From the NCBI GenBank assembly GCA_964403075.1, contig CAYOEV010000001.1, forward strand, positions 124,001 to 188,000: DNA of 64,000 bases, read 5' to 3'. Under the pieces are notes generated by a model. That model was not told the origin of the DNA, ran no database searches, and worked only from the letters and a program-made list of their open reading frames with translations. Source of the DNA: CAYOEV01 sp964403075. Its GTDB lineage: Bacteria; Bacteroidota; Bacteroidia; Cytophagales; Cyclobacteriaceae. This document shows, one piece after another, positions 9,120-17,470 of this stretch (positions are counted from its first letter, which is position 1; each line of letters opens with the position of its first letter). The translations under genes were made by a program, and so were the position numbers.

Positions 9120-9149
9120 TTGTAGTTTCAAACCTCCTAATATTACATC

Positions 9150-10289
9150 ATGTCCGGAATCTACATCCATATTCCATTTTGTGCACAGGCCTGTCACTAT
9201 TGCGATTTTCATTTTAGTACCAACACCTCACTGCAAGTAGCACTGGTGAAGGCATTGACCAAAGAACTCGAATCTCGCAAAGATTACTTAGGCAGCACAG
9301 AAATCAACACCATCTACTTGGGTGGGGGAACACCCTCCCTGCTGTCCTACAGTCAGATTGATTCACTTTTCGAGGCCATTCACAAAAACTATCGGGTAAC
9401 TACAAATCCTGAAATTACACTGGAGGCCAACCCTGAAGACCTGACAACCAGCTACTTACAATCTATTAATCAAACACCGATCAATCGATTGAGTATTGGT
9501 GTCCAAACTTTTGATAACCATACGCTTAAAAAGCTGAACCGCATCCACGACGCTGCAACGGCCATTCGTGCGGTGCAATACAGCCAGGATATGGGTATTA
9601 CCAATCTCAATGTCGACCTGATTTTTGCCATCCCACCGGCAGCCAGCATGCTGAAACGGTACACCCGTGATCTGGAACGCCTTACCCACTTAAATGTACC
9701 CCATGTGTCATTGTACGGACTCACCATCGAATCACGCACCGTATTCGCACATCTAAAGCATAAGGGCAGGTTGAAAGAAGTCCCCGACGACCTCCAGGCC
9801 ACAGCCTTTGATCTGGGCAGCGAGTTTCTCCAACGCCAGGGCTATGAACATTACGAGGTAAGTAACTATTCTCTACCGGAATTTCATTCCCGTCACAACA
9901 CTGCCTACTGGCTGGGTACACCATACCTGGGCATCGGGCCGGGCGCACATTCCTTCAATGGAACTGAAAGGGCGTTCAACAAAAAAAATAATCCTGAATA
10001 CATACGCTCAGTCAGGAATTTCGATGCGATACGTACGACAGAATCTCTCGGCCCAAATGATCAACTCAATGAATACCTGATCACCCGATTGCGTACCCAT
10101 TGGGGCATAGACCTTGACGAAATGGAAAAACATTTTAAGTTCGTACCAAATGCCGCCATTACCCGTCAAATGCACAGATGGGTTGAACAAAAAAAAGCCA
10201 CCTGGTACGGGGCATCCTTCAGGCTCACCAGCGAGGGCTTCGCTGTGGCAGACGAAGTAGCTTTATCAATGAGTATGCAAAATGATTGA
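9150..10289 (+). CDS. hemW: HemW-like radical SAM protein (heme chaperone / coproporphyrinogen oxidase family)
   Basis: The N-terminus carries the radical-SAM cysteine motif C11-x3-C15-x2-C18 (CAQACHYCDF) followed by the SAM-binding YLGGGTPS (about residues 56-63). The full length of 379 residues and the C-terminal HemN-like domain (YWLGTPYLGIGPGAHSF) match HemW, the heme-binding relative of oxygen-independent coproporphyrinogen III oxidase. True HemN proteins are longer and keep extra N-terminal residues, so heme delivery is more likely than oxidase activity. The gene starts 30 bp from the divergent Omp85-type gene and is directly abutted by a small unknown gene, probably co-transcribed. hemD lies in the opposite operon. 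Confidence 0.9.
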   Translation: MSGIYIHIPFCAQACHYCDFHFSTNTSLQVALVKALTKELESRKDYLGSTEINTIYLGGGTPSLLSYSQIDSLFEAIHKNYRVTTNPEITLEANPEDLTTSYLQSINQTPINRLSIGVQTFDNHTLKKLNRIHDAATAIRAVQYSQDMGITNLNVDLIFAIPPAASMLKRYTRDLERLTHLNVPHVSLYGLTIESRTVFAHLKHKGRLKEVPDDLQATAFDLGSEFLQRQGYEHYEVSNYSLPEFHSRHNTAYWLGTPYLGIGPGAHSFNGTERAFNKKNNPEYIRSVRNFDAIRTTESLGPNDQLNEYLITRLRTHWGIDLDEMEKHFKFVPNAAITRQMHRWVEQKKATWYGASFRLTSEGFAVADEVALSMSMQND

Positions 10290-10667
10290 ATGCCAATGAG
10301 CCTGAAAGAAGAAGAAAAGAAGGCCGTCATGCTGTTGAAATCACTCATCCTGCATTACCATGGACTGGATGAAGATGAAAAAAAAATTTTAGAGCGAGCG
10401 GCGACTGGCATCGACGCGGCAAAAGACCTCGTGTGGGCCAATGGTTTCATTGCAGAGGACTACTTATCCGCCTTTGAACGCTCTCGTGAGTATCTAAAAA
10501 AAATCTTACTGCAGTGGCCTGAAGCACAACGCCTGGGCGCACTTGTCGAAATCTGGGAAGAAAATTATGAAAAGGGATACGTCACAGAAATGGAAACCAC
10601 CGCCATGTTCAACCTGGCGAAAGACTGGGGTGTGGAAAAGGGGTTTTTACAGAAAGTGGGTAAATGA
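10290..10667 (+). CDS. Small unknown protein following hemW
   Basis: I do not recognise this 125-residue protein. It is predicted cytosolic, strongly helical and rich in Glu, Lys and Leu, with no signal peptide or membrane helix. Features that can be seen are an N-terminal acidic/basic segment (MSLKEEEKKAVMLLKSLI), a central stretch KILERAATGIDAAKDLVWANGF and a Trp-rich second half. The ATG immediately follows the hemW stop with no gap (a second in-frame ATG is at 10296), which points to co-transcription and perhaps coupled translation. It ends 46 bp before the convergent LytTR regulator gene. Confidence 0.65.
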   Translation: MPMSLKEEEKKAVMLLKSLILHYHGLDEDEKKILERAATGIDAAKDLVWANGFIAEDYLSAFERSREYLKKILLQWPEAQRLGALVEIWEENYEKGYVTEMETTAMFNLAKDWGVEKGFLQKVGK

Positions 10668-10713
10668 GCATTTTGACCCGGTGATTTCAGATTATCAACT
10701 GAATCCCCATTGA

Positions 10714-11418
10714 TCAAAGACTCATCTTTTCTTTAAACCTCGAGGCCTGCCGACGGCTCACCTCAATTTTTTCGCCACCTTTAAGTTCTACGAGTAATCC
10801 CCCATTAAACCAAGTATCAATCTTCTCTACCCAGCCCAGATTGATGATGTGTTTCCGACTTGCCCGGAAAAACGTGCGGTCATCCAAACGCTCATCCAGA
10901 GCGTTCAATGACTTATGAATCATGGGGCGAGCCGAATCGAAGTATACTTTAATGTAATTTCCATCTGATTCAAACAATCGAATTTTTTCTAATTTGACAA
11001 ACCAGCACTTGTCGCCATCTTTCACAAACACCTGATCTTCTTTTCCCAATTTAGGCTCCCATGCTACGGGCAAGTCATGTTTTATTTTTTTTAAGGCTTC
11101 ATCCAAACGATTCGGATCAATGGGTTTGAGCAAGTAGTCCAATGCATTTACTTCAAACGCCTTCGTCGCAAACTGATCGTGAGCTGTCGTAAAAATAACT
11201 TGTGGTACGCGGTCCAGGGACTCCAATAACTCAAAACCTGTCTTACCTGGCATCTCTACATCCAGGAACAATAAGTCCGGTTGGTGAGCTTCAATGAGCG
11301 CCAGCGCCTCTTCGGCGTTGCCAGCTTCACCCAATAATTCAACAAAACTGTAATTGTCTAAAAGTGAGGAGAGCTCTTTTCTCGCCAATCGCTCATCATC
11401 AATGACCAATGCTTTCAT
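10714..11418 (-). CDS. LytTR-family response regulator
   Basis: The protein has an N-terminal receiver domain (residues 1-115) with the acidic pair D7-D8 and the phosphorylation site D53 in LLFLDVEMPG, the conserved Thr in FTTAHD and Lys in YLLKPID. The C-terminal LytTR DNA-binding domain (about residues 135-234) contains IRLFESDGNYIKVY, FFRASRKHIINLGWV and the ending RRQASRFKEKM. Such regulators bind pairs of short direct repeats about two helical turns apart. The gene overlaps the 3-prime end of the kinase gene by 20 bases, so the two are one operon. Repeats of that layout are present upstream of the divergent small protein gene at 12659. Confidence 0.95.
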   Translation of the reverse strand: MKALVIDDERLARKELSSLLDNYSFVELLGEAGNAEEALALIEAHQPDLLFLDVEMPGKTGFELLESLDRVPQVIFTTAHDQFATKAFEVNALDYLLKPIDPNRLDEALKKIKHDLPVAWEPKLGKEDQVFVKDGDKCWFVKLEKIRLFESDGNYIKVYFDSARPMIHKSLNALDERLDDRTFFRASRKHIINLGWVEKIDTWFNGGLLVELKGGEKIEVSRRQASRFKEKMSL

Positions 11419-12430
11419 GAGGTATCCATATTTTTGTTAACACAGTATCCTTAGATTCATTTTCCAGGCTCATACCCGCCCGGTGACCATAAATAAGAGC
11501 AAGTCGTTTGCTCGTGTTTGTCAGTCCTAAACCAAATTTAGCATTTCCCTTACTCAGCTGCCCAGAGTTGCGCAATTCAATATACAATTGATCTGATAAT
11601 GTATATGCACTTATCGTTATCAGACCGCCATGGGTCAATTTGGCTATGCCATGCTTGATGCCATTTTCAACCAGTGTTTGTAACATGAGCGGGGGAATTA
11701 CAAAATTTCGGCATTTCGGGTCGATTGTGAACTTCGTTTTTAAACGCTCCTCATAGCGAACACCCTCTAAATCCAGATAATCCCTGACAATCTTGAGTTC
11801 ATGACCCAGTGGCACCAGTTTCTCGCGATCAACATTTAGAGAATTCCTCAATAGGTTCGATAATTTGGTAATTGATGTCTTCGACTTATCAGGGTCCTCG
11901 TCCACCAATGCACGAATACTATTTAAGGCGTTAAAAATAAAATGGGGATTCAGTTGAGCCTTCAGGTTACTGAGTTCAATCTCACGCGCCGCTGCCTGGT
12001 ATTTCAATGAGGCATTGTAACGTTCGAAATTGAGATAAATTAAATAAATGAGCGACCAGATAAAGAACACAATCAAGGACTCTAGGAAATGCGCCAATAA
12101 GGTCTGAATGGATATTTCAATGACAGCCAGACCATTTTGCACCAGCAAAAAGAAAACAAAAACAAGTGAAGAAAATAGGCCCATCAGGATGACTGACGCT
12201 AAAACCATGGCCAACAACCGCGGCCATGAAAGATTCAACCAACGGTAATAAATGATGCAAGAACGAAATCCATGGGTGAGGGAAATGTTTACCAAAACCT
12301 GCAACCCTTCACTCAATAAAAGCGACTTATCAATATTGCTTTCGGCGGTCGTGTATAGAAAAACCTGAAACAATCCATATGCAGACCAGCCCGCTGCCTG
12401 AATTAACCAATAAATCAGCTTTTTTTTCAT
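11399..12430 (-). CDS. LytS/YehU-type sensor histidine kinase
   Basis: An integral membrane sensor with about four hydrophobic helices in residues 1-135 is followed by the His_kinase domain. The phosphorylated His is H163 in AQLNPHFIFNALNSIRALV, a motif specific to this kinase class, and the ATP-binding region includes LQTLVENGIKHG and FGLGLTNTSKRL. No extracellular sensor domain longer than a loop is visible, so the signal is probably sensed in or near the membrane. It is the first gene of the operon with the LytTR regulator. The 5-prime region shares a symmetric promoter element (12462-12475) with the divergent strand. Confidence 0.94.
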   Translation of the reverse strand: MKKKLIYWLIQAAGWSAYGLFQVFLYTTAESNIDKSLLLSEGLQVLVNISLTHGFRSCIIYYRWLNLSWPRLLAMVLASVILMGLFSSLVFVFFLLVQNGLAVIEISIQTLLAHFLESLIVFFIWSLIYLIYLNFERYNASLKYQAAAREIELSNLKAQLNPHFIFNALNSIRALVDEDPDKSKTSITKLSNLLRNSLNVDREKLVPLGHELKIVRDYLDLEGVRYEERLKTKFTIDPKCRNFVIPPLMLQTLVENGIKHGIAKLTHGGLITISAYTLSDQLYIELRNSGQLSKGNAKFGLGLTNTSKRLALIYGHRAGMSLENESKDTVLTKIWIPHESIGH

Positions 12431-12461
12431 GAATACCAGTCGTATGTATTCGTGACTTTTA

Positions 12462-12475
12462 CAAAATTATATTTG
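12462..12475. promoter_or_regulatory. Symmetric bidirectional -7 promoter element
   Basis: The 14-mer CAAAATTATATTTG has the form CAAAnnTAnnTTTG. It contains TATATTTG on the plus strand (12468-12475) and TAATTTTG on the minus strand (12469-12462), both matching the Bacteroidota -7 box TAnnTTTG and sharing the central TA. The minus reading would start near 12457, about 27 nt ahead of the kinase start. The plus reading would give a long leader for the small protein gene. Neither side has a clear -33 box. Confidence 0.4.
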
Positions 12476-12550
12476 GTAAATGTACATACAGTGCACACGA
12501 AAAAAGCACCACTAATCACTCTTAATGACCCTTTGTATCAATAAAAAGTA

Positions 12551-12582
12551 AATGTTAACAAACTGAAATAAATTTTAACAAA
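12551..12582 (+). repeat. Pair of 12-bp direct repeats, candidate LytTR regulator binding site
   Basis: AATGTTAACAAA (12551-12562) and AATTTTAACAAA (12571-12582) agree at 11 of 12 positions and start exactly 20 bp apart. LytTR-domain regulators bind paired direct repeats with about this period. The pair lies just upstream of where a -33 box would be for the promoter at 12616, which has no recognisable -33 element, as expected for an activator-dependent promoter. The regulator encoded next door is the obvious candidate. This is inferred from layout only. Confidence 0.4.
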
Positions 12583-12615
12583 TAAGAAGAAACCTAGAAT
12601 ATTATTCTACGTAAC

Positions 12616-12623
12616 TATATTTG
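12616..12623 (+). promoter_or_regulatory. Candidate -7 promoter box of the small exported protein gene
   Basis: TATATTTG fits the Bacteroidota TAnnTTTG box and would start transcription near 12628, giving a leader of about 30 nt before the ATG at 12659. No TTG or TTTG is found 17-23 bases upstream. Confidence 0.45.
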
Positions 12624-12658
12624 TATTGTCAAAAACAAAATAAAAGGACGTAACGGTA

Positions 12659-12952
12659 ATGAAAATTTTTCTTTTAAACCTGATCTTGAGTGTGTCGGCC
12701 AATACAGAGGCTGTCAACACGGATGATTACAAATGGGTCCTCGAGGCATTGCAGGAGGAATCGGCTAGTATGTCCGCTGTAGCCACGGAGGGTAAAGTAA
12801 AAATAGTAGATACATTTGGCAACGTGGTAAAGGAAATTTTAAAGGCAGATTACAATGAAAACAATGTAGACGCCAACACGATCATGACACTGTCCCAGAG
12901 CTCTTTCATGTTTGAAAGTTTGGGGAATGCTTACTATCTGCTAGAGGATTAA
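12659..12952 (+). CDS. Small exported protein of unknown function, single-gene unit
   Basis: I do not recognise this 97-residue protein. The N-terminus (MKIFLLNLILSVSANTEA) looks like a short signal peptide with cleavage likely after SVSA, leaving an acidic mature part of about 83 residues with one Trp, no Cys, and a central segment GKVKIVDTFGNVVKEI that suggests a beta hairpin. The unit is self-contained: a promoter-like box and paired repeats lie upstream and a strong terminator lies 22 bp downstream. It is divergent from the LytS-like kinase, and the spacing suggests control by that system. A secreted effector or signal is possible but unproved. The hydrophobic stretch is short, so a cytosolic product cannot be excluded. 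Confidence 0.7.
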   Translation: MKIFLLNLILSVSANTEAVNTDDYKWVLEALQEESASMSAVATEGKVKIVDTFGNVVKEILKADYNENNVDANTIMTLSQSSFMFESLGNAYYLLED

Positions 12953-12973
12953 AAATTCATTTTATTTATTGAG

Positions 12974-12999
12974 AAGGCGTCCACTTGGACGCCTTTTTT
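12974..12999 (+). terminator. Rho-independent terminator after the small exported protein gene
   Basis: AAGGCGTCC (12974-12982) pairs with GGACGCCTT (12987-12995) around the loop ACTT, and six T follow (12994-12999). It serves plus-strand transcription. It lies immediately beyond the stop codon of convergent uvrA and lacks a matching T run for the minus strand. Confidence 0.9.
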
Positions 13000-13001
13000 A
13001 T

Positions 13002-15842
13002 TTATATCGGAAGGCACTGGCCGTGCACAGCCAACTCATTCTTCAAAAATGCAGCGGTATATCCAATACCAGAAGCAGCGACTTCCTCGGGTGTGCCGGT
13101 CACGATGACCTCACCGCCGGCTGCACCACCCTCGGGCCCAATGTCTATCACATGGTCGGCGCGCTTGATGATATCCATGTTGTGCTCAATGATGAGCACC
13201 GTATTGCCTTTATCTACCAGTTTATCTAAAACCATCAGCAGATGAGAGATGTCTTGAAAATGCAGACCGGTGGTCGGCTCGTCGAGAATATAAAGCGTAT
13301 TGCCAGTATCCTTTTTTGACAATTCCGACGCCAGCTTTACGCGCTGGGCCTCACCACCTGAAAGTGTAGTGGCATGCTGGCCCAACGTGATATAATCCAA
13401 CCCCACCTCATGCAAAGTCTTAATTTTCCGGACAATATTTGGATGATGTTCAAAAAAGCCCACCGCGTGTTCCACGGTCATGTCCAACACATCGGCAATT
13501 GATTTGCCCTTGTAACGTACTTCCAGTGTTTCCCGGTTATATCTTTTGCCTTTACAAGTCTCGCAGGGCACATGTACATCAGGAAGGAAATCCATTTCTA
13601 TCACCCGCATGCCACCCCCCTGACAGGTTTCGCAACGCCCACCCTTCACGTTGAATGAAAATCGTCCCGGCTTATAACCCCGTATTTTGGCTTCCGGAAT
13701 TTCAGAAAACAAGGCGCGAATGTCCGTAAAAGCACCAGTGTATGTGGCAGGATTCGAACGCGGCGTTCGTCCAATGGGCGACTGGTCTACTTCAATGACC
13801 TTATCAATGGCATCAAGACCCGTGATTTCTTCAAACGGCAACGCTTCAGCTCTCGATTTGTATAGTTTTTTCCTGAGTACCGGATACAAAGTCTCATGTA
13901 TCAGCGTAGATTTTCCACTTCCGGAAACCCCGGTAACACAAACCAACTTACCGAGGGGAAGTTCGAAATCTACTTTCTTCAAATTGTGACCACTGGCCCC
14001 TTTTAGCACCAAAGACGCATCTTTCCCTGCCCTCCGGGTCGCTGGTATCTCCATCAATCGGTCCCCATTTAGAAAGTCGGCCGTCATTGTACGGTTTTTT
14101 ATAAAATGTTCGGGCGCATCTGCCGCCACCACATGGCCGCCGTGCTGGCCTGCGCCAGGACCCATGTCTATGATGTAATCGCTGGCCAGCATCATGTCCT
14201 TATCATGTTCTACCACAATCACCGTGTTGCCCAGATCTCGTAAGTCCCTAAGCGATTTGATCAGCCGTACATTGTCTCTTTGGTGCAAGCCGATACTGGG
14301 CTCATCAAGTATATACAACACATTTACTAACTGCGTACCTATTTGCGTGGCCAAACGTATTCTTTGTGCCTCGCCACCTGATAAGGTTCTAAGCGGTCGA
14401 TCCATACTGAGATAACCTAATCCCACATCCAGCAAGAACTGCAAACGCTTGCGGATTTCCTTCAGTACTTCATGCGCAATTCGTCGCTGACGATCGGACA
14501 GTCGGTTTTCCAAATCTGCCGTCCAAGTACCCAAATCGATGAGATTCCATTGGCTGATAGTCCCAATGTCTTGATTGTCAATCCGAAAATGCAACGATTC
14601 TTTTTTTAGACGCTTGCCTGAACAGGCAGGGCACATTTTGATTTCCATATAATCTCTGATCCATTCACGGGTCTTATCTGTGCCATTGTCACGTTGTTGC
14701 TCCAAAAACCTGATGATACCCTCAAACTTGGTATTCCAATCTGTACCAGGATACTTTTTGGATCGTACAGCCACAGGTACGCTATCCCCATAAAGCAAAA
14801 GGTCCATGACGTCGTTAGGCAACTCTTTAATGGGATCAGATAAACTTGCCTTGTGACGCTTGAATATGGCTTCAATCTTCTTAAATATCCATATGTCGCG
14901 GTACTCGCCCAAGGGCGCTATGCCTCCCCGAGAAACACTCACAGAGTCGTCAGGAATCACAGACTCTTTGGTGATTTCCTCAATAACACCCAAACCGTTA
15001 CAGGATGGGCAAGCACCATACGGTGAGTTAAATGAAAAATTATTTGGTGCCGGATCATCATAAGCCAACCCATTGACAGCATCCATCAAATTTTTTGAAA
15101 AATGTGCCGGGGGCCCTTTCTCACCCTGAACCATCAGTACGCCATCTCCCTGCTTTAAAGCCGTTTCCACAGAATTGGTCAGTCTTTTTCGTTCCTCAGG
15201 GTCCGGCATTAATCGATCCACCACCACTTCTATGTCGTGCGTTTTATAACGGTCCAACTGCATTTTGGGTACCAATTCTTCAATAGACCCGTCGATGCGC
15301 GCTCTGCTGAAACCCAACTTTCTTAGCTGCACAAACAATTCCCTGTAGTGCCCTTTTCGACCGCGGATAACCGGTGCCAAAATAGTCAATTGGCTACCTG
15401 CATAATCAGCCAGGATACGGTCAATGATTTGCTCCGCTGTCTGACGAATCATTTTTTCTCCACTGAGATAGGAATAGGCCTCACCGGCACGAGCATACAA
15501 TAGCCTGAAAAAATCGTAGATTTCCGTGGTTGTTCCCACGGTGGATCGGGGGTTTTTGGATGTGGTTTTTTGCTCAATGGAGATCACCGGACTAAGGCCA
15601 TCAATTTTATCCACGTCAGGTCGCTCCATGTCTCCGATAAATGAGCGGGCATAGGCTGAAAAACTTTCCATATACCTCCGTTGCCCTTCCGCATAAATGG
15701 TATCGAAAGCCAAAGAAGATTTGCCACTTCCGCTGATACCCGTAATTACCACCAGCTTGTTTCTGGGAATCGATAAAGAGACATTTTTCAGGTTGTGCTC
15801 ACGGGCACCATGTATGTCTATGCTATCCTCTTTTCTTTCCAC
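13002..15842 (-). CDS. uvrA: UvrA, excinuclease ABC subunit A
   Basis: UvrA is the damage-scanning ATPase of nucleotide excision repair. Two ABC modules are present: Walker A at residues 35-42 (GISGSGKS) and GVSGSGKST in the second half, each with an ABC signature (LSGGEAQRIRLATQIG and LSGGEAQRVKLASELS). Zinc-binding pairs are seen in CPSCNGLG, CPACSGKR, CETCQGGG and CETCKGKR. The 946-residue length is standard. The start appears to be GTG at 15842, six bases downstream of the LOG-family gene stop, so it is probably the last gene of a three-gene minus-strand run. The window also begins with a uvrC-like tail, but the two are not linked. Confidence 0.98.
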   Translation of the reverse strand: MERKEDSIDIHGAREHNLKNVSLSIPRNKLVVITGISGSGKSSLAFDTIYAEGQRRYMESFSAYARSFIGDMERPDVDKIDGLSPVISIEQKTTSKNPRSTVGTTTEIYDFFRLLYARAGEAYSYLSGEKMIRQTAEQIIDRILADYAGSQLTILAPVIRGRKGHYRELFVQLRKLGFSRARIDGSIEELVPKMQLDRYKTHDIEVVVDRLMPDPEERKRLTNSVETALKQGDGVLMVQGEKGPPAHFSKNLMDAVNGLAYDDPAPNNFSFNSPYGACPSCNGLGVIEEITKESVIPDDSVSVSRGGIAPLGEYRDIWIFKKIEAIFKRHKASLSDPIKELPNDVMDLLLYGDSVPVAVRSKKYPGTDWNTKFEGIIRFLEQQRDNGTDKTREWIRDYMEIKMCPACSGKRLKKESLHFRIDNQDIGTISQWNLIDLGTWTADLENRLSDRQRRIAHEVLKEIRKRLQFLLDVGLGYLSMDRPLRTLSGGEAQRIRLATQIGTQLVNVLYILDEPSIGLHQRDNVRLIKSLRDLRDLGNTVIVVEHDKDMMLASDYIIDMGPGAGQHGGHVVAADAPEHFIKNRTMTADFLNGDRLMEIPATRRAGKDASLVLKGASGHNLKKVDFELPLGKLVCVTGVSGSGKSTLIHETLYPVLRKKLYKSRAEALPFEEITGLDAIDKVIEVDQSPIGRTPRSNPATYTGAFTDIRALFSEIPEAKIRGYKPGRFSFNVKGGRCETCQGGGMRVIEMDFLPDVHVPCETCKGKRYNRETLEVRYKGKSIADVLDMTVEHAVGFFEHHPNIVRKIKTLHEVGLDYITLGQHATTLSGGEAQRVKLASELSKKDTGNTLYILDEPTTGLHFQDISHLLMVLDKLVDKGNTVLIIEHNMDIIKRADHVIDIGPEGGAAGGEVIVTGTPEEVAASGIGYTAAFLKNELAVHGQCLPI

Positions 15843-15848
15843 CTCAAA

Positions 15849-16577
15849 TTAAAAGTTGGGTGTCAACAAATATTTACTGTAGAACCGATCGATGACCTCA
15901 ACGGCCTCTGTTGCGTTTTCAACAATTTTGAAAAGTTCCAAATCTTCTTCATGAATGTTGCCGGATGCCACCATGGTACTACGTAACCAATCGATGAGAC
16001 CCTGCCAATATTTCTGACCGACCAATACAATAGGAAATTTGCCAATCTTGTCGGTTTGAATCAGCGTCATGGCCTCAAACAATTCATCCATCGTGCCAAA
16101 TCCGCCAGGCATTACGATAAAGCCTTGGGAGTATTTTACAAACATGACTTTTCTAACAAAAAAGTAGTCGAAAGTGATCAGTTTATCCGGATCGATGTAC
16201 ACATTGCCGGACTGTTCCATAGGCAAGTCAATATTCAAGCCTACAGATTTGCCATCTTCGCTCTGCGCTCCTCTATTCGCTGCTTCCATAATCCCAGGAC
16301 CGCCTCCGGTAATGACCCCATAACCATGACGCACGAGCTTAGCTGCTATCTCCTCAGCCATTTGGTAATAACTGTCCTTGGGCCGCGTGCGCGCAGAGCC
16401 AAAAATCGAGACACACGGACCGATTTCACTTAGCTTTTCAAAGCCATTTACAAATTCAGCCATCACCTTAAAGATGACCCATGCATCGGAGGTCTTGATT
16501 TCATTCCAGTTTCGCTCCTTAAAAGCTTTACGGATGACCGCCTCCTCTTCGGGGGTGATACGTTCTTTTTCTTTCAT
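15849..16577 (-). CDS. LOG family protein (TIGR00730-type, nucleoside monophosphate phosphoribohydrolase fold)
   Basis: The protein shows both family motifs: GGGPGIMEA (residues 91-99) and the catalytic-site PGGFGTMDE (157-165). Members with these motifs cleave the N-glycosidic bond of cytokinin riboside monophosphate or of ordinary nucleoside monophosphates such as AMP. Which substrate is used here cannot be told. At 242 residues it is somewhat longer than the shortest LOG enzymes, with an extra N-terminal helical region of about 50 residues. Its ATG overlaps the stop of the upstream oxidoreductase gene as ATGA, so translation is probably coupled; uvrA follows after six bases. Confidence 0.88.
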   Translation of the reverse strand: MKEKERITPEEEAVIRKAFKERNWNEIKTSDAWVIFKVMAEFVNGFEKLSEIGPCVSIFGSARTRPKDSYYQMAEEIAAKLVRHGYGVITGGGPGIMEAANRGAQSEDGKSVGLNIDLPMEQSGNVYIDPDKLITFDYFFVRKVMFVKYSQGFIVMPGGFGTMDELFEAMTLIQTDKIGKFPIVLVGQKYWQGLIDWLRSTMVASGNIHEEDLELFKIVENATEAVEVIDRFYSKYLLTPNF

Positions 16578-17470
16578 TTCTTATATGCTTCGCGCAGTGC
16601 GCCTTCCAGGTTAGGGAATTTAAACGAAAATCCGCTTTCCATGGTGCTTTTAGGAGCCACCCGGTTACCTCCCAAAACAACCTGAGCCATCTCTCCGAAT
16701 GCCAGATGAATCAGGAATCCGGGTATGTGAGGTAACCAAACAGGCCTGTTCAACACCCGTCCCAGCGTTTTAGTAAATTCTTTATTGGTTACCGGATGCG
16801 GTGCGACACCATTAAATACACCCACTAGTGACTTTTCGACCAGGTGGATAAAAAGCTGAACCAAATCTTCAATGGCTATCCAACTCATATATTGTTGGCC
16901 ATTGCCAAGTGGGGCACCTACACCATATTTCAAGGGTGCAGCGATTTTCGGTAAAGCACCGCCATCCTTCGAGAGCACTACACCGATGCGCAACTTGGCC
17001 ACTCGCATTGCCTGAACCTCATCCGCAGCGGCCTCCCACTCAGTAACCAACCCTGCTAAAAAATCATTGCCCGCTTTGGCTTCCTCATTCAACCACGCAT
17101 CCCTAGTGTCCATGCCGTAATAACCAATGGCCGAAGCGGTAATGAACGATTGCCATTGATATTTTTTACTGTGCTTGGCCAGCAGCCGTGCAGTATCTAC
17201 ACGACTTTCGTATAACACTTTTTTTCTCGCATCCGTCCATGGTTTGTCTGCCACACCTGCACCCGCCAAATGAATGACGTGGGCTACCCCTTCGAAAGCC
17301 GCTTCCTCAATGAATGCTTCTCCAGGCGTCCAAAGGAAAGCATCGCGTGCCTTCGCACGCTTGGGATTGGTGGTAAGTAAGACCACTTCATACTTTTTAG
17401 CCCTGAGTTCGTTTACCAATAAGGAACCAACCAAACCGGTTCCTCCGGTTACCAATATCTTTGACGCCAT
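16574..17470 (-). CDS. TIGR01777-family NAD(P)-dependent epimerase/oxidoreductase
   Basis: This 298-residue SDR-fold protein opens with a Rossmann motif (ILVTGGTGLVGSLLV) and ends with the DUF1731 domain typical of TIGR01777/SDR39U1 proteins (RPVWLPHIPGFLI, GGNRVAPKSTMESGF). The middle carries VIHLAGAGVADKPW and ITASAIGYYG, also family hallmarks. The substrate is unknown; bacterial members have been linked loosely to cell division. The ATG at 17470 is preferred over an upstream TTG. It lies inside the tetramer CATG that also forms the ATG of the divergent gene at 17469, so the two start codons overlap. The gene ends in an ATGA overlap with the LOG gene. Confidence 0.9.
   Translation of the reverse strand: MASKILVTGGTGLVGSLLVNELRAKKYEVVLLTTNPKRAKARDAFLWTPGEAFIEEAAFEGVAHVIHLAGAGVADKPWTDARKKVLYESRVDTARLLAKHSKKYQWQSFITASAIGYYGMDTRDAWLNEEAKAGNDFLAGLVTEWEAAADEVQAMRVAKLRIGVVLSKDGGALPKIAAPLKYGVGAPLGNGQQYMSWIAIEDLVQLFIHLVEKSLVGVFNGVAPHPVTNKEFTKTLGRVLNRPVWLPHIPGFLIHLAFGEMAQVVLGGNRVAPKSTMESGFSFKFPNLEGALREAYKK
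17456..17463 (+). promoter_or_regulatory. Candidate -7 box for a leaderless transcript
   Basis: TATCTTTG fits TAnnTTTG. In this promoter class transcription begins four to six bases after the last G, so the start would fall on or beside the ATG at 17469 and leave no leader. The box lies within the coding sequence of the divergent oxidoreductase. No clear -33 box is visible. Confidence 0.3.

Noticed and set aside
13740..13760. GATTCGAACG, similar to the T-loop of a tRNA
   Set aside because: It lies inside uvrA, and no cloverleaf or acceptor stem surrounds it.
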